64,000 nucleotides of DNA, taken from the NCBI RefSeq assembly GCF_000524475.1, contig NZ_BAVQ01000043.1, forward strand, positions 62,001 to 126,000, in the 5' to 3' direction. Within the stretch, counting starts at the first letter, position 1. Each line of letters starts with the position of its first letter. Positions 56,837 through 64,000 of the stretch are shown here, piece after piece. The stretch is from Tomitella biformata AHU 1821 (GTDB lineage: Bacteria > Actinomycetota > Actinomycetes > Mycobacteriales > Mycobacteriaceae). The notes beneath the pieces are model-generated. The model was not told the origin of the DNA. It made no database searches and saw only the letters and a program-made list of their open reading frames with translations. The position numbers and the translations under genes were made by a program.

Positions 56837-57756
56837 TCCTTGTCCTCCTGCGCCACGCTCATGGGCTGGCTCGTGGGCTGGCTCGCGGTCTCCATAATGT
56901 CGGGCACGATGATGCCGTAGCGGAGCAGTGCCCTGGCCACCCGCACTCGGAGCTCGCGGCCCACCTCGAACTGCTTACCGGGCAGAGTCCGCGCGACCAT
57001 CCGCAGATGCACGGCGTCCACCGTCAGGGACTCGATGCCCATCACCGTCGGCGCGTCGAGCAGGTACTTGTTCAGCTTCTTGTCCTCAAACGCCGCCTCC
57101 CCCACCTCGATCAGCACGTCTGTCACATGGTTGACGTCGGCGTTCGGCGGCACCGGCACGTCGATCACCGAGCGCGCCCAGTCCCGCGAGAGGTTTGAGG
57201 CCTTGACAATCTGCCCGTTCGGAATGGTGATGACCTCGCCATCCGCGTTGCGCAGGCGGGTGTAGCGCAGCGTCACGTCCTCCACCGTGCCCTCGGCGGG
57301 CTCGATGCCGCTCGGCACCACGATCGAGACGACGTCCCCGTAGCCGTACTGGCGCTCCGTGATGATGAAGAAGCCTGCGAGGAAGTCCTGCACAATCCGC
57401 TGGGCGCCGAAGCCCAGGCCCGCGCCCAGCACCGTCGCGGGCGCGACGAGGCTGGTGATGGGCACCCCGAAGCGCGCCACGATGTTCAAGATCGCGACGA
57501 TGGCGACCACACCGATCGTGACATAGCTGATGACCTGCGTCATCGCGTGGTTGTGCTTGGACCGCTCAGTGCGCACCAACTGGTCGCTGCCCTGGAACTT
57601 GCGGTCGATCCGCGCGGTGATGCGGTTGCCGCCCCATTTCACAAAGCGGCACAGCAGCACCGCGCCAAGCGCGATCAGCAGGATCTGCAGCGCCTCGGTC
57701 TGGAACCAGTGCTTGATGTCCGACGTCGGACCGAACACTCCGCTCGCGAGCACCAT
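56833..57756 (-). CDS. MscS-family mechanosensitive channel
   Basis: A 307-residue channel protein. Two to three N-terminal helices are followed by the pore helix TVLGAGLGFGAQRIVQDFLAG and the beta domain with FFIITERQYGYGDVV and TLRYTRLRNADGEVITIPNG. It would open under membrane tension and release small solutes. The last residues (TASQPTSQPMSVAQEDKE) are polar. It lies 5 bases after prfB and overlaps the next gene, so the three form one unit. Confidence 0.88.
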   Translation of the reverse strand: MVLASGVFGPTSDIKHWFQTEALQILLIALGAVLLCRFVKWGGNRITARIDRKFQGSDQLVRTERSKHNHAMTQVISYVTIGVVAIVAILNIVARFGVPITSLVAPATVLGAGLGFGAQRIVQDFLAGFFIITERQYGYGDVVSIVVPSGIEPAEGTVEDVTLRYTRLRNADGEVITIPNGQIVKASNLSRDWARSVIDVPVPPNADVNHVTDVLIEVGEAAFEDKKLNKYLLDAPTVMGIESLTVDAVHLRMVARTLPGKQFEVGRELRVRVARALLRYGIIVPDIMETASQPTSQPMSVAQEDKE

Positions 57757-57761
57757 CGGGG

Positions 57762-58880
57762 CTATCCCTCGTGGTCCTGCATGCGCCAGCGAATCCCGGC
57801 CTCAAGGAAGCCGTCGATGTCGCCGTCGAGCACACCGGACGGGTTGTTGACCTCGTACTCGGTGCGCAGGTCCTTGACCATCTGGTACGGGTGCAGCACG
57901 TAGGAGCGCATCTGGTTGCCCCACGACGCGTTGCCGCCGGCGCCCAACTCCTCCATCGCCGCCTTCTCCTCCTGGCGCTGGCGCTCCATCAGCTTGGACT
58001 GGAGGACCTTCATCGCGGCGACCTTGTTCTGGAGCTGCGACTTCTCGTTCTGGCAGGTCACGACGATGCCGGTGGGGATGTGCGTGAGCCGCACGGCGGA
58101 GTCGGTGGTGTTCACGGACTGCCCGCCGGGGCCGGAGGAGCGGTAGACGTCCACGCGCACGTCGTTGTCGGCGATCTCGATGGAGTCCTTCGTCTCGACG
58201 ACCGGCAGCACCTCGACCTCGGCGAAGGAGGTCTGGCGGCGGCCTTGGTTGTCGAACGGGCTGATCCGCACCAGGCGGTGCGTGCCCTGTTCCACGGACA
58301 GGGTGCCGTAGGTGTACGGGGCCTTGACGGCGAACGTGGTGCTCTTGATCCCGGCCTCCTCCGCGTAGGAGATGTCGTAGACCTCGACCTTGTAATTGTG
58401 CTTCTCGGCCCAGCGGATGTACATGCGCATCAGCATCTGCGCGAAGTCCGCGGCGTCGATGCCGCCGGCGCCGGAGCGGATGTTGATCAGGGCGTCGCGC
58501 TCATCGAACTCGCCGGAGAGCAGAGTGCGAACCTCAATCGCCTCGATGTCCTCGCGCAGCGTCGCTCGCTCGGCGTCCGCGTCGGCCAGGGCCGCATCCC
58601 GGTCCGCGCCCTCCTCCTCGTCCTCGGCGATCTCGTAGAGAACGGGCAGGTCGTCGAGTCGCTCGCGCAGGGCCTTCACCTTGCGCAGCGTGGCCTGCGC
58701 GTACGACAGCTCGCTGGTCACCTTCTGGGCGTGGTCCTGGTCGTTCCAGAGCTCCGGATCCGCGGCCTGATGCTCCAGCTCGTTGATGCGCCGGGCGAGC
58801 TCCTCGACATCGAGGACCTTCTCCACGGTCAGCAAGGTGGTGTCGAGCGAGGACAGGTCTGCGGATACGTCAGGGTGCAC
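57762..58880 (-). CDS. prfB: Peptide chain release factor 2
   Basis: A 372-residue RF2 that reads UGA and UAA. The codon-recognition SPF is in RISPFDNQG, and the catalytic GGQ is in [17 protein letters not shown]. The frame is continuous from start to end, with no programmed frameshift, as is usual in this phylum. The GTG start at 58880 ([16 protein letters not shown]) lies 8 bases after a TAGCCT hexamer without a ribosome-binding site. It is divergent from hisN across 58 bases. Confidence 0.96.
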   Translation of the reverse strand: MHPDVSADLSSLDTTLLTVEKVLDVEELARRINELEHQAADPELWNDQDHAQKVTSELSYAQATLRKVKALRERLDDLPVLYEIAEDEEEGADRDAALADADAERATLREDIEAIEVRTLLSGEFDERDALINIRSGAGGIDAADFAQMLMRMYIRWAEKHNYKVEVYDISYAEEAGIKSTTFAVKAPYTYGTLSVEQGTHRLVRISPFDNQGRRQTSFAEVEVLPVVETKDSIEIADNDVRVDVYRSSGPGGQSVNTTDSAVRLTHIPTGIVVTCQNEKSQLQNKVAAMKVLQSKLMERQRQEEKAAMEELGAGGNASWGNQMRSYVLHPYQMVKDLRTEYEVNNPSGVLDGDIDGFLEAGIRWRMQDHEG

Positions 58881-58888
58881 GATAGTTG

Positions 58889-58894
58889 AGGCTA
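58889..58894 (-). promoter_or_regulatory. -10 element TAGCCT of a leaderless prfB promoter
   Basis: On the minus strand TAGCCT is followed by 8 bases and the GTG at 58880. Confidence 0.5.
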
Positions 58895-58925
58895 CCTGCT
58901 TCCTCTGGCAAACCCCGCCGGGCGG

Positions 58926-58931
58926 TACGGT
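58926..58931 (+). promoter_or_regulatory. -10 element TACGGT of a leaderless hisN promoter
   Basis: TACGGT is followed by 7 bases and the ATG at 58939; no ribosome-binding site is present. The same hexamer and spacing appear before the trpF-like gene. Confidence 0.55.
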
Positions 58932-58938
58932 GACGTGC

Positions 58939-59718
58939 ATGTACGCCTCCGATCTGGACCTCGCCCTGCGCCTCGCCAACCGCGCCGACTCCATCACCGG
59001 CAAGCGGTTCCGTGCCGACGACCTCAAGGTCAGCGCCAAGCCGGACATGACGCCAGTTTCCGATGCGGACCTCGCGGTGGAGCGCATCATCCGCGACATC
59101 CTCGACATCGAGCGCCGTGACGACGCCGTCCTGGGGGAGGAGTTCGGCGGCGACGCGCTGGGCCGCGGCCGCCAGTGGGTGATCGACCCGATCGATGGGA
59201 CCAAGAACTTCGTGCGCGGCGTCCCCGTGTGGGCCACGCTGATCTCGCTGCTCGAGGACGGTGTGCCGGTGGTCGGCGTCGTCAGCGCCCCGGCCCTCTC
59301 GCGTCGCTGGTGGGCCGCGTCGGGCCTGGGCTCGTTCGGGAACTTCGAGGGTGGCCTCGCCCGGCGGCTGTCCGTGTCGACAGTGGCGGAGATGTCCGAC
59401 GCGAGCCTGTCCTTCTCCAGCCTGAGCGGCTGGCGCGACCGCGGTATCCGCGACCAGTTCATCGCCCTGACCGACGACGTGTGGCGCGTGCGCGGCTACG
59501 GCGACTTCCTGTCCTACTGCATGGTGGCCGAGGGCGTCGTGGACATTGCCGCCGAGCCCGAGGTCTCCCTGTGGGACCTCGCCGCGCTCGACGTCCTGGT
59601 CCGCGAGGCGGGCGGGCGCTTCACCAACCTCGAGGGCGAGAACGGCCCCGCCGGCGGCAGCGCCATCGCGAGCAACGGGCCCCTGCACGACGCGGTCCTG
59701 AGCCGGCTCCAGGCCTAA
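58939..59718 (+). CDS. hisN: Histidinol-phosphatase, inositol monophosphatase fold
   Basis: A 259-residue magnesium-dependent phosphatase. Metal site motifs are [23 protein letters not shown] and [17 protein letters not shown]. Sequence and neighbourhood (fadE24-fadE23 nearby, as for Rv3137) agree with HisN, which removes phosphate from histidinol phosphate in histidine synthesis. Other IMPase-fold substrates cannot be excluded. Its stop overlaps the stop of the convergent trpF-like gene by 4 bases. Confidence 0.87.
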   Translation: MYASDLDLALRLANRADSITGKRFRADDLKVSAKPDMTPVSDADLAVERIIRDILDIERRDDAVLGEEFGGDALGRGRQWVIDPIDGTKNFVRGVPVWATLISLLEDGVPVVGVVSAPALSRRWWAASGLGSFGNFEGGLARRLSVSTVAEMSDASLSFSSLSGWRDRGIRDQFIALTDDVWRVRGYGDFLSYCMVAEGVVDIAAEPEVSLWDLAALDVLVREAGGRFTNLEGENGPAGGSAIASNGPLHDAVLSRLQA

Positions 59719-60383
59719 CTGGCGCGCGCGGCGCGAGCCCTCTCCACGAACTCCCGCACCCGCCCCGCGTCCTTATCTCCCCGCACGTCCTCGAGCCCCG
59801 AGTTCGCATCAACCCCGGCCGGGCGCACGACGGCGATCGCCTCCGCGACATTCTCGGGCGTGAGCCCGCCCGCCAGGATCACGGGCGCACCGGCCAACTC
59901 CCGGATCCGGGCGCTGATCGACCAGTCATGCACCTGCCCCGTCCCGCCGAGCCGCTCCGCGGTGCGCGAGTCCAGCAGCAGCGCGTCGGCGGTCCGCCCC
60001 AGCGACGAGATCTCTGCCAGGCCCATCCCGGCCACCACATGCAGCGCCCGCGTGACCCGTCGTCCGAACGCCCCGGCCCGCACCGACGCGGCTGCCGCGT
60101 CGTCGACCGGGCCGTGCAGCTGGATGCCCCGTACCCCAATATGGTCGGCCAATGCGAGGATCTGCGCCGGATCCACGAGGTGGGTGACCAGCACGGTCGA
60201 CGCGTCCGCGGGGGCCAGTGCCACCAGCCGCGACGCCTCGTCCGGAGTCAGCGAATCCTCGCTGAAGTGCGTTGTGCCGCAAATGAATCCGATATCATCA
60301 ACACCAGCTTCGAGGACGATCATCAGGTCCTCCGCGGACCGGATTCCGCACACCTTCACCCGCATCGCGCCGTCTACGCCCAT
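59715..60383 (-). CDS. Phosphoribosylanthranilate isomerase-like protein
   Basis: A 222-residue TIM barrel. The TrpF pattern is visible: [11 protein letters not shown] with the catalytic cysteine, [21 protein letters not shown] with the catalytic aspartate, and [25 protein letters not shown] at the phosphate-binding end. TrpF isomerises phosphoribosylanthranilate in tryptophan synthesis. No other trp genes are nearby, so it may be the sole TrpF of an organism whose trp operon lacks it, or a paralogue. The ATG at 60383 is set by TACGGT 7 bases before it; an ATG at 60365 is an alternative. Confidence 0.78.
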   Translation of the reverse strand: MGVDGAMRVKVCGIRSAEDLMIVLEAGVDDIGFICGTTHFSEDSLTPDEASRLVALAPADASTVLVTHLVDPAQILALADHIGVRGIQLHGPVDDAAAASVRAGAFGRRVTRALHVVAGMGLAEISSLGRTADALLLDSRTAERLGGTGQVHDWSISARIRELAGAPVILAGGLTPENVAEAIAVVRPAGVDANSGLEDVRGDKDAGRVREFVERARAARAS

Positions 60384-60390
60384 GCCGTGG

Positions 60391-60396
60391 ACCGTA
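60391..60396 (-). promoter_or_regulatory. -10 element TACGGT of a leaderless trpF-like promoter
   Basis: On the minus strand TACGGT is followed by 7 bases and ATG 60383, the same arrangement as at hisN. Confidence 0.55.
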
Positions 60397-60435
60397 GCCC
60401 AATGCCACGTTCGCCACCCCCTACTAGCGGGTCAC

Positions 60436-60453
60436 CTTACTTTTGAGTAAGAT
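60436..60453 (+). promoter_or_regulatory. Palindromic operator over the fadE24 promoter
   Basis: CTTACT-N4-AGTAAG (60436-60451) is a perfect 6-base inverted repeat with a 4-base spacer. It overlaps a TAAGAT -10 candidate (60448-60453). The ribosome-binding site AGGA and GTG start of fadE24 lie 40-50 bases downstream. This is a typical TetR-type repressor site; the regulator is not in the window. Confidence 0.55.
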
Positions 60454-60503
60454 AAGGCGAAAGCCCACACATTCCATGGCCGCGGCCATCGCAGGAACAG
60501 CTG

Positions 60504-61904
60504 GTGACAATGAGCAATAACGGTAAGCCCCCCGTCCAGGACCGTCCGGCGAAGCGCCGTGACGACTCCACTATTGGCAAGAGCCCCGTCAAGCGGGACG
60601 CCATCGGCACCGCCATGCGGCTGCTGACCACGATCACCGGATCGCCGCTGGCTGATAAATACAAGATCCGCGAGACCGTCGACCGCGTCGCGTACGAGGG
60701 CACCAAGACGGGCTTCCGCACCATCGGCGCGGCGAACCGCATGTTCGCCAAGTCCGGCGGCTCCGATAAGCCGCAGCGCCTCAAGTCCGCGGCCGCCGGC
60801 GGCTTCGACGTCACCCCGTCCGAAGAGCAGCAGATGATCGTCGACACCGTCGCCGATTTCGCCGGTGAGATCCTGCGTCCCGCCGCGCACGACGCCGACG
60901 CCGCCGCACAGGCCCCCGCCGACCTCCTCGGCCGCGCCGCCGAGCTGGGCGTCACCATGATCAACATCCCCGAGCAGTTCGACGGCGTCGCCGAGGAGCG
61001 CGGGGCAGTCACCAACGCGCTGGTCGCCGAGGCCCTCGCGCACGGCGACATGGGCCTGGCCCTGCCGATCCTCGCCCCCAGTGGCGTCGCGGTCGCGTTG
61101 ACCCAGTGGGGCACTGATGCCCAGCAGCAGACGTACCTGCCCGCCTTCGCCGGCGAGACGGTCCCCGGCGCGGCACTGGTCGTGGCCGAGCCCTGCCCGC
61201 TGTTCAACCCGTTCGAGCTGGCCACCAAGGCCGTCCGCTCCCCCGGCGGCTACCGACTGAGCGGCGTCAAGTCCATGGTTCCCGCGGCCGGCACCGCTGA
61301 GCTGTTCATCGTCGCCGCCGAGCTGGACGGGCGCCCCGCGTTCTTCATCGTCGAGTCCGGAGCCAAGGGCCTCGTCGTCGAGGCGGACCCGAGCATGGGC
61401 CTGCGCGCCGCAGGACTGGGCCGGTTGCTGCTGACCGATGTCTCGGTCCCTGAGACCGCGCTGTTGGGCTCCGCCGATTCCGCCACCCGCGCGCAGGAGT
61501 TCTCCGACGCCATCGCGTTGGCCCGCCTCGGCTGGGCCGCGCTCGCCGTCGGCACCGGCCAGGCCGTCCTGGACTACGTGATCCCCTACGTCAACGAGCG
61601 CGAGGCGTTCGGCGAGCCCATCAGCCACCGCCAGGCAGTCGCGTTCATGGTCGCCGATATCGCCATCGAGCTCGACGGCCTGCGCCTGGTCACCTACCGC
61701 GGCGCCGCGCGCGCCGAGCAGGGGCTCGCATTCAACCGCGAGGCCGCCCTGGCGCGCCGCCTCGCCTCCGAGAAGGGCATGAAGATCGGCCTCGACGGCG
61801 TGCAGCTGCTCGGCGGCCACGGCTTCACCAAGGAGCACCCGGTGGAGCGCTGGTACCGCGATCTGCGCGGCATCGGCGTCGCCGAAGGCATCGTCCTGAT
61901 CTAG
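60504..61904 (+). CDS. Acyl-CoA dehydrogenase (FadE24-like)
   Basis: A 466-residue acyl-CoA dehydrogenase-family flavoprotein. A polar N-terminal extension of about 80 residues precedes the fold; LLGRAAELGVTMINIPEQFDG, VVAEPCPLFNPFELATKAVR and the C-terminal LLGGHGFTKEHPVERWYRDLRG are typical. Size and pairing match FadE24 (Rv3139), next to FadE23. The two may act as a heteromeric dehydrogenase, as other mycobacterial FadE pairs do. The start is GTG 60504, with AGGA 7 bases upstream; ATG 60510 is also possible. Confidence 0.85.
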   Translation: MTMSNNGKPPVQDRPAKRRDDSTIGKSPVKRDAIGTAMRLLTTITGSPLADKYKIRETVDRVAYEGTKTGFRTIGAANRMFAKSGGSDKPQRLKSAAAGGFDVTPSEEQQMIVDTVADFAGEILRPAAHDADAAAQAPADLLGRAAELGVTMINIPEQFDGVAEERGAVTNALVAEALAHGDMGLALPILAPSGVAVALTQWGTDAQQQTYLPAFAGETVPGAALVVAEPCPLFNPFELATKAVRSPGGYRLSGVKSMVPAAGTAELFIVAAELDGRPAFFIVESGAKGLVVEADPSMGLRAAGLGRLLLTDVSVPETALLGSADSATRAQEFSDAIALARLGWAALAVGTGQAVLDYVIPYVNEREAFGEPISHRQAVAFMVADIAIELDGLRLVTYRGAARAEQGLAFNREAALARRLASEKGMKIGLDGVQLLGGHGFTKEHPVERWYRDLRGIGVAEGIVLI

Positions 61905-61945
61905 CGGCCATCATCTAATTCCCTCCTCCCCAACTCGGAGACACC

Positions 61946-63151
61946 ATGATCAACCTTGAACTCCCCAAGAAGATGAAGGCCGCGTCGAACCAGGCCCACC
62001 AGGCCGCGGCGCAGATCTTCCGCCCCATCTCCCGCAAGTACGACCTGGCCGAGCACGAGCGCCCCGTCGAGCTCGACACGATGGCCAGCCTCGTCGAGGG
62101 CCTCGCCGACGCCGGCCAGGCCGCCTCCGGCGCCACGATGGGCCGCGGCACGGAGCGGAAAACCGAAGGAAACGTCAACGGCGGCAACATGGCCTCCCTG
62201 ATGAACGTCATCGAGACCTGCTGGGGCGACGTCGGCCTCACCCTCTCGATCCCCTATCAGGGCCTGGGCAACTCCGCGATCGCCGCCGTCGCCACCGATG
62301 AGCAGCTCGAGCGCTTCGGCAAGGTGTGGGCCTCGATGGCCATCACCGAGCCCAGCTTCGGCTCCGACTCCGCCGCCGTCTCCACCACCGCCGTGCTCGA
62401 CGGCGACGAGTGGGTCCTCAACGGCGAGAAGATCTTCGTCACCGCTGGCGAGCGCTCCACCCACATCGTGGTGTGGGCCAGCGTCGACAAGTCCAAGGGC
62501 CGCGCCGCCATCAAGTCCTTCGTGGTGCCGCGCGACGCTCCGGGCCTGTCTGTCGCCCGACTCGAGCACAAGCTGGGCATCCGCGCGTCGGATACCGCCG
62601 TGCTGCTGCTCGAGGATTGCCGCATCCCCCAGGACAACCTGCTCGGCAGCCCTGAGGTGGACGTCAACAAGGGGTTCGGCGGCGTCATGGCCACCTTCGA
62701 CAACACGCGCCCGCTGGTCGCCGGCATGGCCGTCGGCCTGGCCCGCGCCGCGCTGGAGGAGCTCCGCGAGATCCTCACCGAGGCCGGTGTCGACGTCTCC
62801 TACGACACCCCCGTCAACAACCAGCACGCGGCGGCCGCCGCCTACCTGGACCTGGAGGCCGATTGGGAGGCCGCCTACCTGCTGACCATCCGCGCCGCGT
62901 GGATGGCCGACAACAAGAAGCCGAACTCGCTCGAGGCCTCGATGGCCAAGGCGAAGGCCGGCCGCATGGGCACCGCCGTCACGCTCAAGGCCGTCGAGCT
63001 CGCGGGCAGCTACGGCTACTCCGAGCGGCCGCTGCTCGAGAAGTGGGCGCGGGACTCGAAGATCCTCGACATCTTCGAGGGCACGCAGCAGATCCAGCAG
63101 CTCATTGTGGCCCGCCGGGTGCTGGACCTGTCCTCCGCCGAGCTGAAATAG
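61946..63151 (+). CDS. Acyl-CoA dehydrogenase (FadE23-like)
   Basis: A 401-residue acyl-CoA dehydrogenase, the same length as FadE23 (Rv3140). FAD-site motifs are SMAITEPSFGSDSAAVSTTA and FDNTRPLVAGMAVGLARAAL; the catalytic glutamate pattern ILDIFEGTQQIQQLIVARR is near the C-terminus. It follows fadE24 after 41 bases with GGAG 5 bases before the ATG, so the two are one operon. The natural acyl substrate is not known; fatty acid or sterol side chains are possible. Confidence 0.87.
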   Translation: MINLELPKKMKAASNQAHQAAAQIFRPISRKYDLAEHERPVELDTMASLVEGLADAGQAASGATMGRGTERKTEGNVNGGNMASLMNVIETCWGDVGLTLSIPYQGLGNSAIAAVATDEQLERFGKVWASMAITEPSFGSDSAAVSTTAVLDGDEWVLNGEKIFVTAGERSTHIVVWASVDKSKGRAAIKSFVVPRDAPGLSVARLEHKLGIRASDTAVLLLEDCRIPQDNLLGSPEVDVNKGFGGVMATFDNTRPLVAGMAVGLARAALEELREILTEAGVDVSYDTPVNNQHAAAAAYLDLEADWEAAYLLTIRAAWMADNKKPNSLEASMAKAKAGRMGTAVTLKAVELAGSYGYSERPLLEKWARDSKILDIFEGTQQIQQLIVARRVLDLSSAELK

Positions 63152-63158
63152 CCTGGCC

Positions 63159-63224
63159 GACATCTGTTGTGCAGGTAATCAGAAGTTTTCGCGATTCCAC
63201 CCGATTAACTGCACAACAGATGTC
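63159..63224. repeat. Long inverted repeat between fadE23 and the ABC-F gene
   Basis: Arms 63159-63180 and 63203-63224 pair at 21 of 22 positions around a 22-base loop. It lies between convergent genes, with no T-run on either side. Confidence 0.7.
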
Positions 63225-63237
63225 TCCCCACCGCCGC

Positions 63238-64000
63238 TCACAGCTCCACCCGCCTATCGATCCCCACGCGGTTCAGGAAACCCTCGTCGTGGCTGACGAT
63301 CACCAGCGCCCCGGGCCAGGTCCCCAGCGCGTCGACCATCGACTCCACCGAGTCCAGGTCCAGGTTATTGGTGGGCTCGTCGAGGATCAGCAGCTGCGGG
63401 GCGGGCCGGCGGAACAGCACCACGGCCAACGCCGCGCGCAGCCGCTCCCCGCCCGAGAGCGAGCCAATCTCCTTGTCGCCAGCGCGGCCACGGAACAGCA
63501 GCCGGGCCAGGTGCGCGCGCACATCCTGCTGGTCCGCCTCGGGCGCGGCCGCGGAAACGGCCTCGGCCAGGGTCTCGGCGTCGTCGAAGATGTCGAGCCG
63601 CTGCGGCAGATAGGCCACCGGCACCCGCAGCCCGTCGCTGTCCATGATCGTGCGCAGCAGGGTGGTCTTGCCGGCGCCATTACGGCCGACGATGCCGATG
63701 CGCTCGGGCCCGACGATCTCCAGCTCCCCGCCTGAGAAGGCAAGCCCGACAAGTACCTCGCGCCGCGGGGGGACAGCGCTGTCGGGCAGGTCGATGCGGA
63801 TTGCATCATCGTCCCGCAGCAGGGCCTCCGCGCTGTCCAGCACGCCCCGTGCGTCTTCCACCGCGGCCTGGTGCGCGCCGCGCAGCTTCCCTGCGGTGAC
63901 CTGGGAGCTGTTCTTCCACATGCCCAGGACCAGGGGCGACGCCCGCTTGTTGGCGGCCATCTGCTTGCCGTAGCGGGCCTTGCGGTCCACCTTGGTCTGC
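63238..64000 (-). CDS. ABC-F family ATPase, C-terminal part
   Basis: Only the last 254 residues lie in the window; the gene continues beyond the right edge. The visible part is a linker rich in Lys/Arg (RKARYGKQMAANKRASPL) and the second ATPase domain, with Walker A IVGRNGAGKTTLLRTI, signature SLSGGERLRAALAVVL and Walker B LLILDEPTNNLDLDS. ABC-F proteins act on ribosomes (translation or antibiotic protection) rather than in transport; no membrane segment is present. The subgroup cannot be judged from half the protein. Confidence 0.87.
   Translation of the reverse strand, partial: QTKVDRKARYGKQMAANKRASPLVLGMWKNSSQVTAGKLRGAHQAAVEDARGVLDSAEALLRDDDAIRIDLPDSAVPPRREVLVGLAFSGGELEIVGPERIGIVGRNGAGKTTLLRTIMDSDGLRVPVAYLPQRLDIFDDAETLAEAVSAAAPEADQQDVRAHLARLLFRGRAGDKEIGSLSGGERLRAALAVVLFRRPAPQLLILDEPTNNLDLDSVESMVDALGTWPGALVIVSHDEGFLNRVGIDRRVEL

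Noticed and set aside
57762-58880. Programmed +1 frameshift in prfB
   Set aside because: The reading frame is continuous over the whole gene, with no in-frame UGA near codon 25.

Overview
The window is high-GC DNA from a member of the Mycobacteriales (Corynebacteriales), for example Corynebacterium, Dietzia or a close relative. The evidence is gene order. One block reads lprD-like, DUF3817, rdgB, rph, Rv1339-type beta-lactamase-fold gene, murI, rhomboid, P1 peptidase, DUF2017, clpS, pncB, dinG, in the order of Mycobacterium tuberculosis Rv1343c-Rv1329c. A second (serB2, ctaD, fecB, nrdF, nrdE-nrdI-nrdH) matches Rv3042c-Rv3053c. A third (smpB, ftsX, ftsE, mscS, prfB) and a fourth (hisN, fadE24, fadE23) match Rv3100c-Rv3105c and Rv3137-Rv3140. 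I cannot name the species. No rRNA, CRISPR array, insertion sequence or prophage gene was seen.

Layout. 1-1924: end of a quinone-oxidoreductase-like gene and an acyl-CoA synthetase. 2086-3160: tRNA-Leu, then two small membrane proteins. 3275-9222: a minus-strand housekeeping run (nucleotide clean-up, tRNA processing, peptidoglycan precursor supply, proteolysis adaptor). 9305-13293: NAD salvage (pncB, pncA) and dinG. 13402-17290: PTH2-type hydrolase, serB and ctaD. 17611-19879: an iron/heme capture pair with a DtxR/IdeR-type box. 19906-24935: class Ib ribonucleotide reductase, with a HEPN-acetyltransferase fusion gene inside it. 25458-30194: lipase, nucleosidase, nadE, LysR regulator and ndh. 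30269-34282: a TetR-controlled membrane protein, a Clp-N regulator and a PAP2-lipid kinase fusion. 34442-41942: a complete overlapping kdpFABCDE operon. 42230-43503: a decayed FAD-linked oxidase. 43536-46446: MFS exporter, tRNA-Ala, and a DsbA-like/MauE-like pair. 46521-51304: mntH, a PucR regulator and codA-codB. 51372-60383: tmRNA, a secreted metal hydrolase, smpB, ftsX, ftsE, mscS, prfB, hisN and trpF-like. 60504-64000: two acyl-CoA dehydrogenases and a partial ABC-F gene.

Regulation is unusually readable. At least a dozen genes carry a TANNNT -10 hexamer 6-8 bases before an ATG or GTG with no ribosome-binding site, which points to leaderless mRNAs. Operators stand out before htaA (iron), mntH (manganese), nrdH (NrdR-like pair), the TetR gene (four phased palindromes), the Clp-N gene (two palindromes overlapping its promoter) and fadE24. 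Many convergent gene pairs are separated by long inverted repeats.

Least ordinary items: the HEPN-GNAT fusion inside the nrd cluster, the TetR/Clp-N neighbourhood in which both operator sets share the half-site GTCAAC, the convergent-junction inverted repeats, and the oxidase pseudogene with three separate reading-frame lesions. I found no clearly new multi-gene defence or biosynthetic system.
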